Shown: positions 24,533 through 34,368, counted from the stretch's first letter. The stretch is DNA of 46,822 nucleotides from an uncultured Methanobrevibacter sp. (GCF_937898925.1 NZ_CALDKF010000007.1:1-46822), one strand, 5' to 3'. The notes: generated by a model from the sequence alone, not told the origin. A program made the numbers and translations.

Positions 24533-26185
24533 TTAAAGGAATTCAATTTCAAATGCTATAACAGGATATTCCAATTCAAAGTTTCTAATAACTTCAGGAG
24601 CTATTTCACCAAAGAATCCGGTTATTTTACCGCTTTCAGATTCACCACTGAAATCGGCAACTCTACCTGGAATAAAAGTAGTGTTCTTTGAATCACTGAT
24701 TTCCATGCTGTATCCCAAATTGGAAAGCACGCTGGAAACGGTTGATTTTATTTCAGTGAAGTTTGCAGAGCTGTGACAAATCATACCTGCTAATTTTTTA
24801 ACTTGTCTTGTCTTGTTAGCGGATTTCTCATCCATGTATAAGACATCACCGATTTCAAAGATCTTTTGTGGAAGGTCTTCATGCTTGTTGTCTTCCAAGA
24901 ATTCCATTAAACTATTGAGAAGACTGGTTCTGATCATGGTTCCGCTAATGGTAATTGGTTTGGAGACTTGAACATGGTCAATCTCTTCCTGATTCATCTT
25001 TTCATATTGGCTTTCTTCACTTGTTAACATTAAGCTCATTACTTCTTGGAAGCCTAAACCTACCATAACTTCTCTGATTGTTTTTTCACCTTTAAACCAG
25101 TTGTCTTCACTTGCTACAGTAACGATATCTGGCAATTTTGCTTCAACTGCATTGATATGGTATTGGATAGTAATGTTTTCAACAATATCAACTTCGTGCA
25201 ATATGTCAACTCTGTAAGGTGGAATAAGCACTTCCAATTCGTTGTCATTAATAATGTTAGCATCAAATCTTGCCTTTTCAAGCAATCCTTTAATGTCTTC
25301 TGCAGTTAAATTGGTTCCACCAATCAATTCATTGGTTAAATCAACGTGAACATTTCTTACTTTTGGAGTGAAATCAGGACATACTATGGTTTCATCTTCA
25401 TAAATCACTTCCATGGATTTCACTTGTCCTCCAACTTCTGCAAATGATGCACAAAGAATGTTTAATGACTGTTCAACTGCTCTTTCATCAGTTCCAGTAA
25501 CATCAACAATAATGTTTGTTGTGTCTTCTTTAAGTTTGGTTAATTCTCCATTGATGATTGGGGGCATTGACAATACCTGTTCATCCTTATCAATAATGAG
25601 AGGATATTTGTCGAACTTATCAATCAAATGAGCATATTTCTCTCCTTTTGCATGATCTTTCAATATTTCATCAGGAGTCATTTCCTCATCCATTTCAAGA
25701 GGAACAAATGAATTTTCGTCTTTTGGAGTTGCAATGTACTTGTATGGTCCGTTTATGACGTCTGCGTTATGGACACCAATTGCAACTTTCTTACGGTCTC
25801 TTCCGATTACCCAGTGAAGGTTTTCCTGGAAATCCATAATGTATTTGATCTTGTCTCCTGAGAAGTCAACTCCTTCTATCCTTGCAAATCTGATGTAAGG
25901 TCTGATTTCTGCAACTTCTGGACTTACATAAACTTTCTCTCCAGTTGGTTCGATTTCATATTTTGGAAGTCCGGTTTCCATTCCTAGGAATCCTTTAAAG
26001 GATCTTGCCACTCCTTCAACAGATAAGTTATCTGGACGATTTGGGAAGAATTCTACTTTAATTTCTTCATCATCATAATCTTCAATATCACTTGCCATCA
26101 TAGGTAAGGTATCGATAAGCTCATCTTTTTCCATATCAATACCTAAATCCTTTAAATCTTGATATTTAAATGTAATTACAGGCAT
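24533..26185 (-). CDS. pheT: phenylalanyl-tRNA synthetase beta subunit
   Basis: This 550-residue protein is the archaeal-type beta subunit, which lacks the N-terminal tRNA-binding and C-terminal FDX-ACB domains of bacteria. The N-terminal part contains FFPNRPDNLSVEGVARSFKGFLG near 47-69, the B3/B4 editing region follows (VAIGVHNADVINGPYKY near 135), then B5, and the C-terminal third is the inactive catalytic-like core with IPPYRVDILHEVDIVENI near 324. It acts with the alpha subunit PheS, which is not in this window. AGGAG precedes the ATG. It shares strand with the following small membrane-protein gene. Confidence 0.92.
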   Translation of the reverse strand: MPVITFKYQDLKDLGIDMEKDELIDTLPMMASDIEDYDDEEIKVEFFPNRPDNLSVEGVARSFKGFLGMETGLPKYEIEPTGEKVYVSPEVAEIRPYIRFARIEGVDFSGDKIKYIMDFQENLHWVIGRDRKKVAIGVHNADVINGPYKYIATPKDENSFVPLEMDEEMTPDEILKDHAKGEKYAHLIDKFDKYPLIIDKDEQVLSMPPIINGELTKLKEDTTNIIVDVTGTDERAVEQSLNILCASFAEVGGQVKSMEVIYEDETIVCPDFTPKVRNVHVDLTNELIGGTNLTAEDIKGLLEKARFDANIINDNELEVLIPPYRVDILHEVDIVENITIQYHINAVEAKLPDIVTVASEDNWFKGEKTIREVMVGLGFQEVMSLMLTSEESQYEKMNQEEIDHVQVSKPITISGTMIRTSLLNSLMEFLEDNKHEDLPQKIFEIGDVLYMDEKSANKTRQVKKLAGMICHSSANFTEIKSTVSSVLSNLGYSMEISDSKNTTFIPGRVADFSGESESGKITGFFGEIAPEVIRNFELEYPVIAFEIEFL

Positions 26186-26345
26186 ATTATCTCCTAATCT
26201 CTTTATAAAATTTCATAAGTATTAAGTTAAATTTTAAGTATAATCTAAACTTAATTTAAGTTTAATTTAAATTTTTATTTCATTTAAGCTATTTCTAATC
26301 AATCATAGGGTTATCTAGGAATTAATTAAAAATAGGATTAATTCT

Positions 26346-26702
26346 TTATAATCCAAATACGGCTATAAAGAATAAAGATTCAAAAACAAAGTGTAATGCT
26401 CTATGAGGTAACCATGGCATATGTCTAATTGCAATTGAATGACTTACATCCAATAAGAAATGTATTAATGCTGCTAAAAATCCCACTTTCAATGAGAAGA
26501 ATACACAAGACACGAAAATAAAATGGAAAAGCGCTTCTAAAGCTTCATGAACAATCCATGCTTCCATTACAGAGTCTAATGAACTGCTAACTACACCGCC
26601 AAATATTATGTAGAAATCTCTTACATAGTCCCAAACAAGTCTGCTGTGAACTTCATCACTTATAGCAAGTACAATAGCTACATAAAACCATAATAATTGC
26701 AT
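26346..26702 (-). CDS. small hydrophobic membrane protein
   Basis: This is a 118-residue membrane protein I cannot name. About three to four hydrophobic helices are visible. Several His residues are embedded in or next to them (VHEALEALFHFIF near 51-63, LIHFLLDVSHSIAIRH near 80-95, PHRALHFVFES near 99-109), which could bind a metal or haem or be structural. The start follows AGAGGTGA. It lies upstream of pheT on the same strand, separated by 160 bases, and divergent from valS. Confidence 0.65.
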   Translation of the reverse strand: MQLLWFYVAIVLAISDEVHSRLVWDYVRDFYIIFGGVVSSSLDSVMEAWIVHEALEALFHFIFVSCVFFSLKVGFLAALIHFLLDVSHSIAIRHMPWLPHRALHFVFESLFFIAVFGL

Positions 26703-26964
26703 TTTGTCACCTCTTTAAAATTAATTTTTGAAAGTTAGTTATATACTATGTTTCTTTTTGTCTATTATTTATTATATAATTATTGTTTTTAAGATTAAAA
26801 TTAAAAATTATTTTCAAATTTCTAAAATTCTTATGATTTACAACAATATTTAATAAATACTTTTAATAAATATTAAATTAGAATGTTTTATTTTGAAATT
26901 GAAGTTTCGAAGATTACATTTTTATTTGATTATTTTTATTATTCATTCTATTTGGAGGAATATT

Positions 26965-29727
26965 TTGACAAATAAAGAAATTCCTAAAGATTATGACCAT
27001 AAAAACGAAGAAAAATGGCAGAAAAAATGGGAAGATGATGAAGTTTACAAATTTATTGGTGATGGAACCAGACCAAGATACATTATAGATACTCCACCAC
27101 CATATCCAACTGGATTGCTCCATATGGGCCACATCCTTAACTGGGCTTATATGGACTTCAATGCAAGATACAGAAGAGAAAAAGGTATGGATGTATTGTT
27201 CCCACAAGGTTGGGACTGTCATGGTCTCCCTACTGAAGTAAAAGTTGAAGAAACCCATAACATTAAAAAGAATGATGTAACAAGAGCAGAGTTCAGAGAT
27301 ATGTGTACTGAACTCACAACACACAACATTGAAGTTATGAGAGGGCAAATGCGTTCTGTTGGTTTCTCACAGGATTGGAGCAGGGAATACATTACCATGA
27401 CTCCAGAATACAGAAAAAGAACCCAATTATCATTCTTGAAAATGTATGATCAAGGATTGATCTATCAAGGAATTCACCCTGTAAACTGGTGTCCAAGATG
27501 TGAAACAGCTATTGCTTTTGCAGAAGTGGAATACAGTGACAACACCACATTCTTGAACTATGTGAATTTCCCACCTGCAGATGTTCCAGAGGAAGTCCTT
27601 GCAAATGTTGAAGGCAATTCCTATGTACGTTATGCTGATTTCCCAGACAAGGCTGATGCAAGCGTTCCTGGCGTATTGATTGCTACCACTCGTCCTGAGC
27701 TTATGTCCGCTTGTGTAGCGGTAGTGGTTCACCCAGATGATGAAAGATACAACTCATTATTAGGTAAGTATGTGGAAGTTCCTTTATCCGGTCAAAAGGT
27801 AAAGATCATTGCCGATGAAGAAGTAGATATGGAATACGGTACTGGTGCAGTAATGATTTGTACTTTTGGGGATAAGACTGACGTTGCTTGGGTAAACAAA
27901 TATGACTTGGATGTCATTGAAGCTATTTCCGAACAAGGTAAATTGACTGAAGCAGCTGGAAGATACGAAGGTATGGAACTTCCTGATGCTAAAAAGCAAA
28001 CCATTGAAGACTTGAAAGCTGAAGGTTACTTAACCAAGCAGGAAGAAGTTGACCAAAATGTAGGCCAATGCTGGAGATGTAAGACTCCTATCGAGATTTT
28101 AGTCAAAAAGCAATGGTTTGTAGCTGTAACTAAATTGATTGATGAAAGCAAAAAGGCTTCAAATGAAATGCGTTGGGTCCCAGAACATATGGAAAGCCGT
28201 TTATTGAATTGGGCAGATTCCATGGAATGGGATTGGTGTATTTCAAGGCAAAGATTGTTTGCAACCCCTATTCCTGTATGGTACTGTAAGGAATGTGGTA
28301 AGGTTATGTTGCCTGATGAAGACCAATTGCCAATAGACCCAACAGTAGATAAACCAAAACATGCATGTGAATGCGGATGCACTGAATTCATTGGAGAAGA
28401 GGATGTATTGGATACTTGGATGGACAGTTCCATTTCTCCATTGTCTGTTGCAAACTGGCCAAATCCTGGTTGGGAAGACATTTTCCCATCAAGCATTCGT
28501 CCACAAGGACACGATATCATTAGGACTTGGGCTTTCTATACCACTCTCCGTTGTTTAGCATTAACTGGCCAAAAGCCATTTGATGATATTGTAATCAACG
28601 GTATGGTATTCGGTGAAGACGGTTACAAAATGAGTAAATCCCGTGGAAATGTAACTGGTCCTGAAGAGGTTATTGCAGAATATGGTGCAGATCCTTTAAG
28701 ATTATGGGCTGCTAACAGTGTTCCTGGTTCTGATGTTGCATTTGATTGGAAAAACATCAAGCATGGTTATAAATTCATTAGAAAATTCTGGAATGCATTC
28801 AGATTCATCAGTATGCACATCTTTGATGAAGAGTCTGAAAAGGCTTTAAGCGGAGATATTGAAGCTATTAAAGCAAACTTGAATCCAATGGATACATGGA
28901 TCTTTGCAAAACTCAATAAAGTCAATAAGATTGTAGATGAAGCATTTTATGATTATAATTACAGCATTGCTGTCAATACAATTGAACAGTTCGTATGGCA
29001 TGACTTCTGTGATGAGTACATTGAAGCGGTAAAATACAGATTATACAATGATGATATTAGTGAAGAGTCTAGAATTGCAGCTAAATACACTCTTAGAACT
29101 GTAATTGAAGACACCTTAAAATTGCTCGCTCCAATTGCACCATTCTTTGCAGAAGAGGTTTACCAATACTTTGGCCATGAAGGAAGCATTCACAATGAGC
29201 TTTGGCCGGAAATTGACCCTAAATTAGATTCCTCTCAAGTGGAAGAGGATGGGGACTTGGCTATTGAACTCATTGGTGAGGTTAGAAGATTCAAATCCGC
29301 TTCTAAAATCCCATTGAATGCTGATGTGGAAAGTGCAACTGTTTACTTGAATGAAAAGACAGAAGACTTGAAGGATGTATTTGAATACTTTGCAGATGAC
29401 ATTAAAGGTACTTTAAAAATCCAAAACTTCCAAGTTACCACAGGTAAGCCTGAAGTTCATGAGAAGGTCATTGAAATTGAACCGGACATGAGTAAGATTG
29501 GACCAACCTTTAAGAAGAATGCAGGTCAAGTCATTGGATTCATCAAATCAACAGATCCTGATGAAATAGCTAAACAATTAGCTGAAAATGGTGAAATAGC
29601 TATTGCTGATGGAGTAATCACTGAAGATTTCCTAAAGATGAAAAAGGAAATCGTAGGTGCAAGCGGTAAGAAAGTTGACATATTGCAATCTGAAAAGCTT
29701 GGCGTAATCGTAGAAGTAATCAGATAA
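26965..29727 (+). CDS. valS: valyl-tRNA synthetase
   Basis: This is a class I aminoacyl-tRNA synthetase that charges tRNA with valine. The ATP motif appears as LLHMGH near residues 51-56 and KMSKS near 555-559. An editing CP1 domain with ATTRPE occupies about residues 200-390. Zinc-type pairs CPRC and CKEC/CECGC are present, followed by the helical anticodon domain. GWDCHGLPTEVKVEE and the 920-residue length fit archaeal ValRS better than IleRS (about 1040 residues with GWDTHGLPVE). I chose the TTG at 26965, because GGAGG lies six bases upstream; the longer in-frame extension from 26893 is not family-like. A hairpin terminator follows. Confidence 0.88.
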   Translation: MTNKEIPKDYDHKNEEKWQKKWEDDEVYKFIGDGTRPRYIIDTPPPYPTGLLHMGHILNWAYMDFNARYRREKGMDVLFPQGWDCHGLPTEVKVEETHNIKKNDVTRAEFRDMCTELTTHNIEVMRGQMRSVGFSQDWSREYITMTPEYRKRTQLSFLKMYDQGLIYQGIHPVNWCPRCETAIAFAEVEYSDNTTFLNYVNFPPADVPEEVLANVEGNSYVRYADFPDKADASVPGVLIATTRPELMSACVAVVVHPDDERYNSLLGKYVEVPLSGQKVKIIADEEVDMEYGTGAVMICTFGDKTDVAWVNKYDLDVIEAISEQGKLTEAAGRYEGMELPDAKKQTIEDLKAEGYLTKQEEVDQNVGQCWRCKTPIEILVKKQWFVAVTKLIDESKKASNEMRWVPEHMESRLLNWADSMEWDWCISRQRLFATPIPVWYCKECGKVMLPDEDQLPIDPTVDKPKHACECGCTEFIGEEDVLDTWMDSSISPLSVANWPNPGWEDIFPSSIRPQGHDIIRTWAFYTTLRCLALTGQKPFDDIVINGMVFGEDGYKMSKSRGNVTGPEEVIAEYGADPLRLWAANSVPGSDVAFDWKNIKHGYKFIRKFWNAFRFISMHIFDEESEKALSGDIEAIKANLNPMDTWIFAKLNKVNKIVDEAFYDYNYSIAVNTIEQFVWHDFCDEYIEAVKYRLYNDDISEESRIAAKYTLRTVIEDTLKLLAPIAPFFAEEVYQYFGHEGSIHNELWPEIDPKLDSSQVEEDGDLAIELIGEVRRFKSASKIPLNADVESATVYLNEKTEDLKDVFEYFADDIKGTLKIQNFQVTTGKPEVHEKVIEIEPDMSKIGPTFKKNAGQVIGFIKSTDPDEIAKQLAENGEIAIADGVITEDFLKMKKEIVGASGKKVDILQSEKLGVIVEVIR

Positions 29728-29735
29728 TTTTATTT

Positions 29736-29760
29736 CATGAAAAGTTCATTGCTTTTCATG
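29736..29760 (+). terminator. valS terminator
   Basis: CATGAAAAG (29736-29744) pairs perfectly with CTTTTCATG (29752-29760), loop seven bases, directly followed by long T-runs. It begins nine bases after the valS stop codon. Confidence 0.75.
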
Positions 29761-29918
29761 TAAATCTTTTTTTATTTTTTTTTATTTTCTTATATTTCTT
29801 ATTCTTTTATTTTTTATTCTTTTATTTTTTATTCTTATTTTCTTATTCTTATTTTCTTATTCTTTTTTCTCTAATTCTTATTTTTCTATATTATTTTTCT
29901 AATATTCCCCCATCCATT

Positions 29919-29955
29919 TGAAAAGTATATATACATTATTAATTAGATTAGTATT
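29919..29955 (+). promoter_or_regulatory. TATA promoter of the AraC gene, leaderless
   Basis: AAAAGTATATATAC centred near 29928 looks like BRE plus TATA box and lies about 27 bases before the ATG. No ribosome-binding site precedes the ATG. Transcription would begin at or next to the start codon, giving a leaderless message. Confidence 0.5.
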
Positions 29956-30906
29956 ATGAATGAAAATCTATATAGATTATTTGATCAGGTTTTTCAATCT
30001 GAGTTCAATATTGTAGAGGATGGTTCCAGAAAGATCATTATCCTAGGGAAAAATGAGGAATATGGGAAGATGGAAACATATTCTTTATTTCCAGGCATCA
30101 TGATTGCATATATTGATATGCATATAGAAAATATGGAAGAAGTAATCCTTGAAGAAAAAATCGATTCCCGCATTTTAGAAATCAATCATTGTTCAGATGG
30201 CAGATATGCATATGCAGTCGGTGATGATAAGATAGTTTATTTTGGTAAAGGGGATTTATGTGTAAGCATTTACGATTTGACAAAAACCATATCAGATTTT
30301 CCATTAGGTTACTATAAAGGATTTGAGATCTTCATTGACATTGATGTTGCAAATGAGCATATTAAAGAATATATTCCAAACTTTGACCTGATTGCAATAT
30401 ATGAAAACCTGGAAAAATCTAATGGCTATGTATTGGTCAGAGCAAATAAGAAGATTGACCATGTAATCGGTGAGTTGTATAGTGTTGATGAGCGAATAAA
30501 AGAGTCTTACTTTAAGCTAAAGTGTTTGGAATTATTATTGTTTTTTTCAATTGCAGATTTAGAAAGATCTGAGATTATTCAGTTGTCCAAGTCCCAAGCA
30601 GAAATTGTTGAAAATGTCAAAAATGATTTAATAAGTGATTTGGAATCCAATATCACTATAGGCCAATTGGCAGAAAAATACGATATCAGTAAGACTGCAT
30701 TGAAAAATTGCTTTAAGGAGGTCTATGGAAAACCGATTTTCAAATGGAGAAAAGAGTATAAGTTGAATTATGCCTGCAAATTGATTGAAGATGATGAATT
30801 AACAATCACTGAAATCTCCAGGAAGGTAGGTTACACTTCCCCTTCTAAATTTTCTCAAGCATTTAAGGATTATGTTGGATGCACTCCATCTGAATATAGG
30901 AAATAA
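29956..30906 (+). CDS. AraC-family transcriptional regulator
   Basis: This 316-residue protein has an N-terminal sensor region of about 210 residues without a named motif and a C-terminal AraC/XylS double helix-turn-helix (about residues 230-316). The first helix-turn-helix contains ITIGQLAEKYDISKTALKNC, and the second ends in the family signature GYTSPSKFSQAFKDYVGCTPSEYR. AraC regulators are common in bacteria and rare in archaea, suggesting acquisition by transfer. YbtA, a regulator of yersiniabactin uptake, shows the same architecture. The genes next to it encode two methyltransferases and a transporter set, its likely targets. Confidence 0.88.
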   Translation: MNENLYRLFDQVFQSEFNIVEDGSRKIIILGKNEEYGKMETYSLFPGIMIAYIDMHIENMEEVILEEKIDSRILEINHCSDGRYAYAVGDDKIVYFGKGDLCVSIYDLTKTISDFPLGYYKGFEIFIDIDVANEHIKEYIPNFDLIAIYENLEKSNGYVLVRANKKIDHVIGELYSVDERIKESYFKLKCLELLLFFSIADLERSEIIQLSKSQAEIVENVKNDLISDLESNITIGQLAEKYDISKTALKNCFKEVYGKPIFKWRKEYKLNYACKLIEDDELTITEISRKVGYTSPSKFSQAFKDYVGCTPSEYRK

Positions 30907-30951
30907 TTCCTGTGTTGAATTTTCCCTATTGGATTTTTCCTAAGGCACTTA

Positions 30952-31749
30952 CTATAATTTTAAATGCAGAATCATTGCATTGCTTCTTTTATCAGCTATT
31001 CTCATTGAAATTTTTGAATACAATCCTAATTTTTTATCTAAAATCTTCAGCGCATCTTTATAGAATCCTCTGCATTCTATCAATTTGCAATTTGCTTTTC
31101 TTGCAAATTCCTCTGCATCTTCAATATAGAAATACATCATCGCTGACTTGTTTCCAGTTCGCTTAACATAGAAATTGCAGTATCTGATTCCAAATTTATT
31201 GGTTGCATCAAATATCAGCTCGGCATTTTCAAATATCTCCTTAACGTTTTTTATAAAGTCAAGTATGTCCTCTTCATGGAAGTATTGGAACACGCCTGAA
31301 ACAATGATTAAAGTTGGCAGACGTGTGTCTAATTCATTACACCAATCAAGTGTAAACAAATCTCCATTGATATACTTTTCATTTTCTCCAACTTCAATAT
31401 ATTTTTCTCTCAGTTCGATTACATCCGGCAAATCAACTTCATAAAATAGGGAATCCTTTCGATCTATCCTATAATAAGATGTTTCCAATCCAACTCCTAA
31501 ATTAACAATATTGCATAGCTCATGTCTTCCAATGTATTCTTCAGCCATTTGGTCTATATTATAACTTCTAGCAACATTAGCCACCATTGTATATTCAGAT
31601 GATTTTTTCTCGATTTGCTTATTTTTAATCAATTCTTCCATTTCCAATGCTTTCGGATCTAAAAAATATTCTGGAAACTTTTTTGAAACATTGACTCTCG
31701 CAGTTAGCGGGATAAACAATGTATCCTCTACACCTTCATAGTCACTCAT
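30952..31749 (-). CDS. leucine carboxyl methyltransferase-like SAM enzyme
   Basis: This is a 265-residue SAM-dependent O-methyltransferase of the LCM/Ppm1/TcmP type. The N-terminus carries the family pattern TLFIPLTARVNVSKKFPEYF, with DPKALEM nearby. The SAM site is NIVNLGVGLETSYYRID near residues 81-97, followed by FYEVDLPDVIELR near 101-113 and IVSGVFQYFHEEDI near 150. Bacterial relatives methylate small molecules, including polyketide carboxyl groups. The next methyltransferase gene lies just upstream on the same strand. With the adjacent regulator and transporters it may modify a chelate or porphyrin-like compound, an inference only. AGAAGTGA precedes the ATG. Confidence 0.82.
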   Translation of the reverse strand: MSDYEGVEDTLFIPLTARVNVSKKFPEYFLDPKALEMEELIKNKQIEKKSSEYTMVANVARSYNIDQMAEEYIGRHELCNIVNLGVGLETSYYRIDRKDSLFYEVDLPDVIELREKYIEVGENEKYINGDLFTLDWCNELDTRLPTLIIVSGVFQYFHEEDILDFIKNVKEIFENAELIFDATNKFGIRYCNFYVKRTGNKSAMMYFYIEDAEEFARKANCKLIECRGFYKDALKILDKKLGLYSKISMRIADKRSNAMILHLKL

Positions 31750-31773
31750 TTTATCACTTCTTTAGAATTCATA

Positions 31774-32265
31774 TTACTTGAAAAAATTAAAAAAGGGAAT
31801 AAACCTGTTCACTTCTTTAGAATATTCGACATACTCATCTCCAAATTTATCCAATAGCCATTTTTCCTCAGTCTTCATCATTCCAATAGTTAGAATGACC
31901 CAATAAATAATAGGTAAGAAGAATAGTAACATATTCTGTGAAAGGAATATCAGTCCTGTTGAAATAAAAAGGAAAGCAGAATATATTGGATGCCTTATAT
32001 ATGAATAAATTCCTGTCTTAACCAGTTTATTGTCTATAATCTCTTGGGTGATTTTTGATTTAAGCACAGCAGATATCCATATGAGGATTCCTGCCAAAAT
32101 GAGAATAATTCCAATTATTGCAAATGGAAAATGTAATTCATTAATTTGGAATACGAGAATTTTTTTGTAAATTGAGGCTATTAAAGATATGAAACTTAGT
32201 AAAAGTATTGGGAATACCAAAAAAGGCCCTATTCCAAAGACTGGTAAATGTTCTTCATTATTCAT
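31774..32265 (-). CDS. ICMT-like membrane methyltransferase
   Basis: This 163-residue integral membrane protein has about four to five helices. It carries the ICMT/PEMT signature around YSYIRHPIYSAFLFISTG near residues 88-105 and the C-terminal EEKWLLDKFGDEYVEYSKEV segment typical of the family. In bacteria such proteins methylate lipids or small molecules with SAM. Its promoter contains a TATA box about 26 bases before the ATG and no ribosome-binding site, again suggesting a leaderless message. A GGTAAACCTAAA operator lies immediately upstream of that TATA box. It is transcribed away from the ABC exporter genes and followed 24 bases later by the LCM-type methyltransferase. Confidence 0.82.
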   Translation of the reverse strand: MNNEEHLPVFGIGPFLVFPILLLSFISLIASIYKKILVFQINELHFPFAIIGIILILAGILIWISAVLKSKITQEIIDNKLVKTGIYSYIRHPIYSAFLFISTGLIFLSQNMLLFFLPIIYWVILTIGMMKTEEKWLLDKFGDEYVEYSKEVNRFIPFFNFFK

Positions 32266-32297
32266 ATTTATAAATATTTGTTTTATTAATATATATT

Positions 32298-32556
32298 TTT
32301 TGGTAAACCTAAATATTAAAGAAATCGTGTTTGTCTTTTTGGTATATTTTTTGTCTTTTTAGTTCAAAAATATTTATATACTAATTTTAATCATATTTTT
32401 AATTGAAAAATAGGTTTATTTGATTTAATTTTTGAAAAAGCCCTTAAATTACTTGTTTTATTCATTTTTAACATATTATTTAGTGGTTGTCTTTTTTGAT
32501 TAATTTAAAGTTTAGGTAAACCTAAATTCAATATATTAAATGTTATTTAACCTAAA
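32298..32556. promoter_or_regulatory. divergent promoter with DtxR/IdeR-type boxes
   Basis: Three related boxes sit in the 312-base divergent gap. The best is TTTAGGTAAACCTAAA at 32511-32526, with perfect seven-base arms. GGTAAACCTAAA lies at 32302-32313, next to the TATA box of the minus-strand methyltransferase gene. AACCTAAA lies at 32549-32556, about where plus-strand transcription would start given a TATA-like AATATATTAAA at 32530-32540. The pattern matches DtxR/IdeR/MntR-family operators (TTAGGTTAACCTAA type), so repression by Fe or Mn is inferred for both directions. Confidence 0.7.
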
Positions 32557-32577
32557 TTCAATTTATAGGAGTTTATA

Positions 32578-34368
32578 ATGTCAAATAATCAAAATAAAAA
32601 TAAATTTATACGATTACTTAATTATTCTGGAAATTATAAATATCTAACCATTTTAGGAGGGATATTATCTGCTTTAAGTGCAATTTCCTTATTGATTCCA
32701 TTTATTTACATTTGGGATGTGGTAAATGCACTATTGATGGTTGCTCCAGATTTTGCAAAAGCGCAGAACTTAGGAACCTACGCTTTTAATGCATTCATAT
32801 TTGCAGTTTTAGGAATCGCATTAAACTTTTGCGGTTTAATGTGTACTCACTTATCTGCATTTAAGAATGAAAGGAATATGAAAGATGCAGCATTGAATCA
32901 CTTATTGAAATTGCCATTGGGATATTTCTCAACCCACACAAGCGGAGGGCTTAGAAAGGTAATTGATTACAGCACTGCAAAAACTGAAACATTCTTGGCC
33001 CATCAAATGTTTGATCTGGTTGGAGCTATTGTAACTCCAATAGCATTTTTAATATTGCTATTCAGTTTTGATTGGCTTTTAGGATTAATTTGCCTTATTC
33101 CAATAATATTATGTTTCGTCTTCATGTATCCAATGTTTTCTGCTGAATCACAGAATATCATGGTTCAATATCAGATGTATTTGGAAAAGATGAATGCAGA
33201 GGCCGTGGAATATGTAAGGGGAATACCGGTTACAAAGGCATTCCAACAAAGTGTCTATTCATTTAAGAACTTCATTGATGCAATAAGAAACTATGGAAAA
33301 TTCTCAGCAAATTATTCTTTGTCAACCCAGCTTCCTATGACTGCATTCACTGTATCAATCAATGGGTTTTTCGCTTTATTGATTCCTGCAGGAATATTGC
33401 TTGTTGGAGGTTTGGCTGATGTTAAATTCTTAGCCGACTTCATGTTTTACATTATTTTCACACCAGTCTGTGCTGTGATGATGAATAGGATCATGACTGT
33501 TTCACAGGATTGGATGTTGGCAAGCTATGCTTTGGAAGGAATAGAAGAGATCCTTAATGAAAAGCCTTTAGCCGAATCAAGCAATCCTCAAAAACCTAAA
33601 AGTCATTCAATTGAGTTTGAAGGAGTATATTTTGACTATGAGAAATCTGATAATGATGAGCATATTCTAAATGATATCAATTTAAGGATTAATGAAAACG
33701 ATTCCGTTGCATTGGTTGGACCATCTGGAGGTGGAAAAACCACAATCGCTTCACTCATTCCAAGATTTTGGGATGTGGATGAAGGCAGCATCAAGGTAGG
33801 AGAAGTTAATGTGAGGGATATTTCCACAAGGGAATTGATGGAAAACATTTCATTCGTATTCCAAAACACTACCCTATTTAAGGATTCCATTTACAATAAT
33901 GTAGCTATTGGTAGAAAAGGAGCTTCAAGAGAAGATGTTTTAAAGGCATTGAGTTTGGCACAATGTGATGATATCATTGATGAGTTGCCTGATGGCATTG
34001 ATACTGTAATCGGAACTGAAGGAACATACCTTTCAGGAGGCCAGCAACAGAGAATAGCTCTCGCAAGGGCTATTTTAAAAGATGCTCCAATTATCATTCT
34101 AGATGAGGCTACCGCTTTGGCAGACCCTGAAAATGAATACATGATTCAAAAGGCAATTTCTGAAATCACTAAGGATAAGACTGTCATTATGATTGCTCAT
34201 AGGTTGTCTACGGTAAAAAATGTTGATAGGATTTATGTAATAGATAAAGGAAGAGTTGTCGAAGAGGGAAATCATGATTCTCTTGTAGAGGCTGATGGTC
34301 TCTATTCAAGAATGTGGGATGAGTTTAATCAATCCATTCAATGGAAAGTCAAAAGTGAGGTGGCATAA
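32578..34368 (+). CDS. ABC transporter, exporter-fold half-transporter 1
   Basis: This 596-residue protein fuses six membrane helices (residues 20-300) with an ATPase domain. Walker A is GPSGGGKT near 381-388, signature LSGGQQQR near 488, Walker B IIILDEATA near 508, and an H-loop in AHRLS. The fold is that of type IV (exporter-type) ABC proteins. The YbtPQ and IrtAB siderophore importers use the same fold, and the neighbours (an AraC regulator, an ECF importer and an iron-type operator) favour import or processing of an iron compound over drug export. AGGAG lies six bases before the ATG. It overlaps the next gene by one base. Confidence 0.85.
   Translation: MSNNQNKNKFIRLLNYSGNYKYLTILGGILSALSAISLLIPFIYIWDVVNALLMVAPDFAKAQNLGTYAFNAFIFAVLGIALNFCGLMCTHLSAFKNERNMKDAALNHLLKLPLGYFSTHTSGGLRKVIDYSTAKTETFLAHQMFDLVGAIVTPIAFLILLFSFDWLLGLICLIPIILCFVFMYPMFSAESQNIMVQYQMYLEKMNAEAVEYVRGIPVTKAFQQSVYSFKNFIDAIRNYGKFSANYSLSTQLPMTAFTVSINGFFALLIPAGILLVGGLADVKFLADFMFYIIFTPVCAVMMNRIMTVSQDWMLASYALEGIEEILNEKPLAESSNPQKPKSHSIEFEGVYFDYEKSDNDEHILNDINLRINENDSVALVGPSGGGKTTIASLIPRFWDVDEGSIKVGEVNVRDISTRELMENISFVFQNTTLFKDSIYNNVAIGRKGASREDVLKALSLAQCDDIIDELPDGIDTVIGTEGTYLSGGQQQRIALARAILKDAPIIILDEATALADPENEYMIQKAISEITKDKTVIMIAHRLSTVKNVDRIYVIDKGRVVEEGNHDSLVEADGLYSRMWDEFNQSIQWKVKSEVA

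Noticed and set aside
26893..26964. N-terminal extension of valyl-tRNA synthetase
   Set aside because: The extra 24 residues are hydrophobic and unlike the family, and GGAGG with a TTG at 26965 gives the normal N-terminus.
26965..29727. Isoleucyl-tRNA synthetase as the identity
   Set aside because: The length of 920 residues, the PPPYPTG-LLHMGH start and GWDCHGLPTEVKVEE fit archaeal ValRS; archaeal IleRS is longer and has a different signature.
29761..29918. Pyrimidine tract after valS as an RNA gene
   Set aside because: It is a run of TTATTCTTTT-like slippage repeats without stems beyond the valS terminator.
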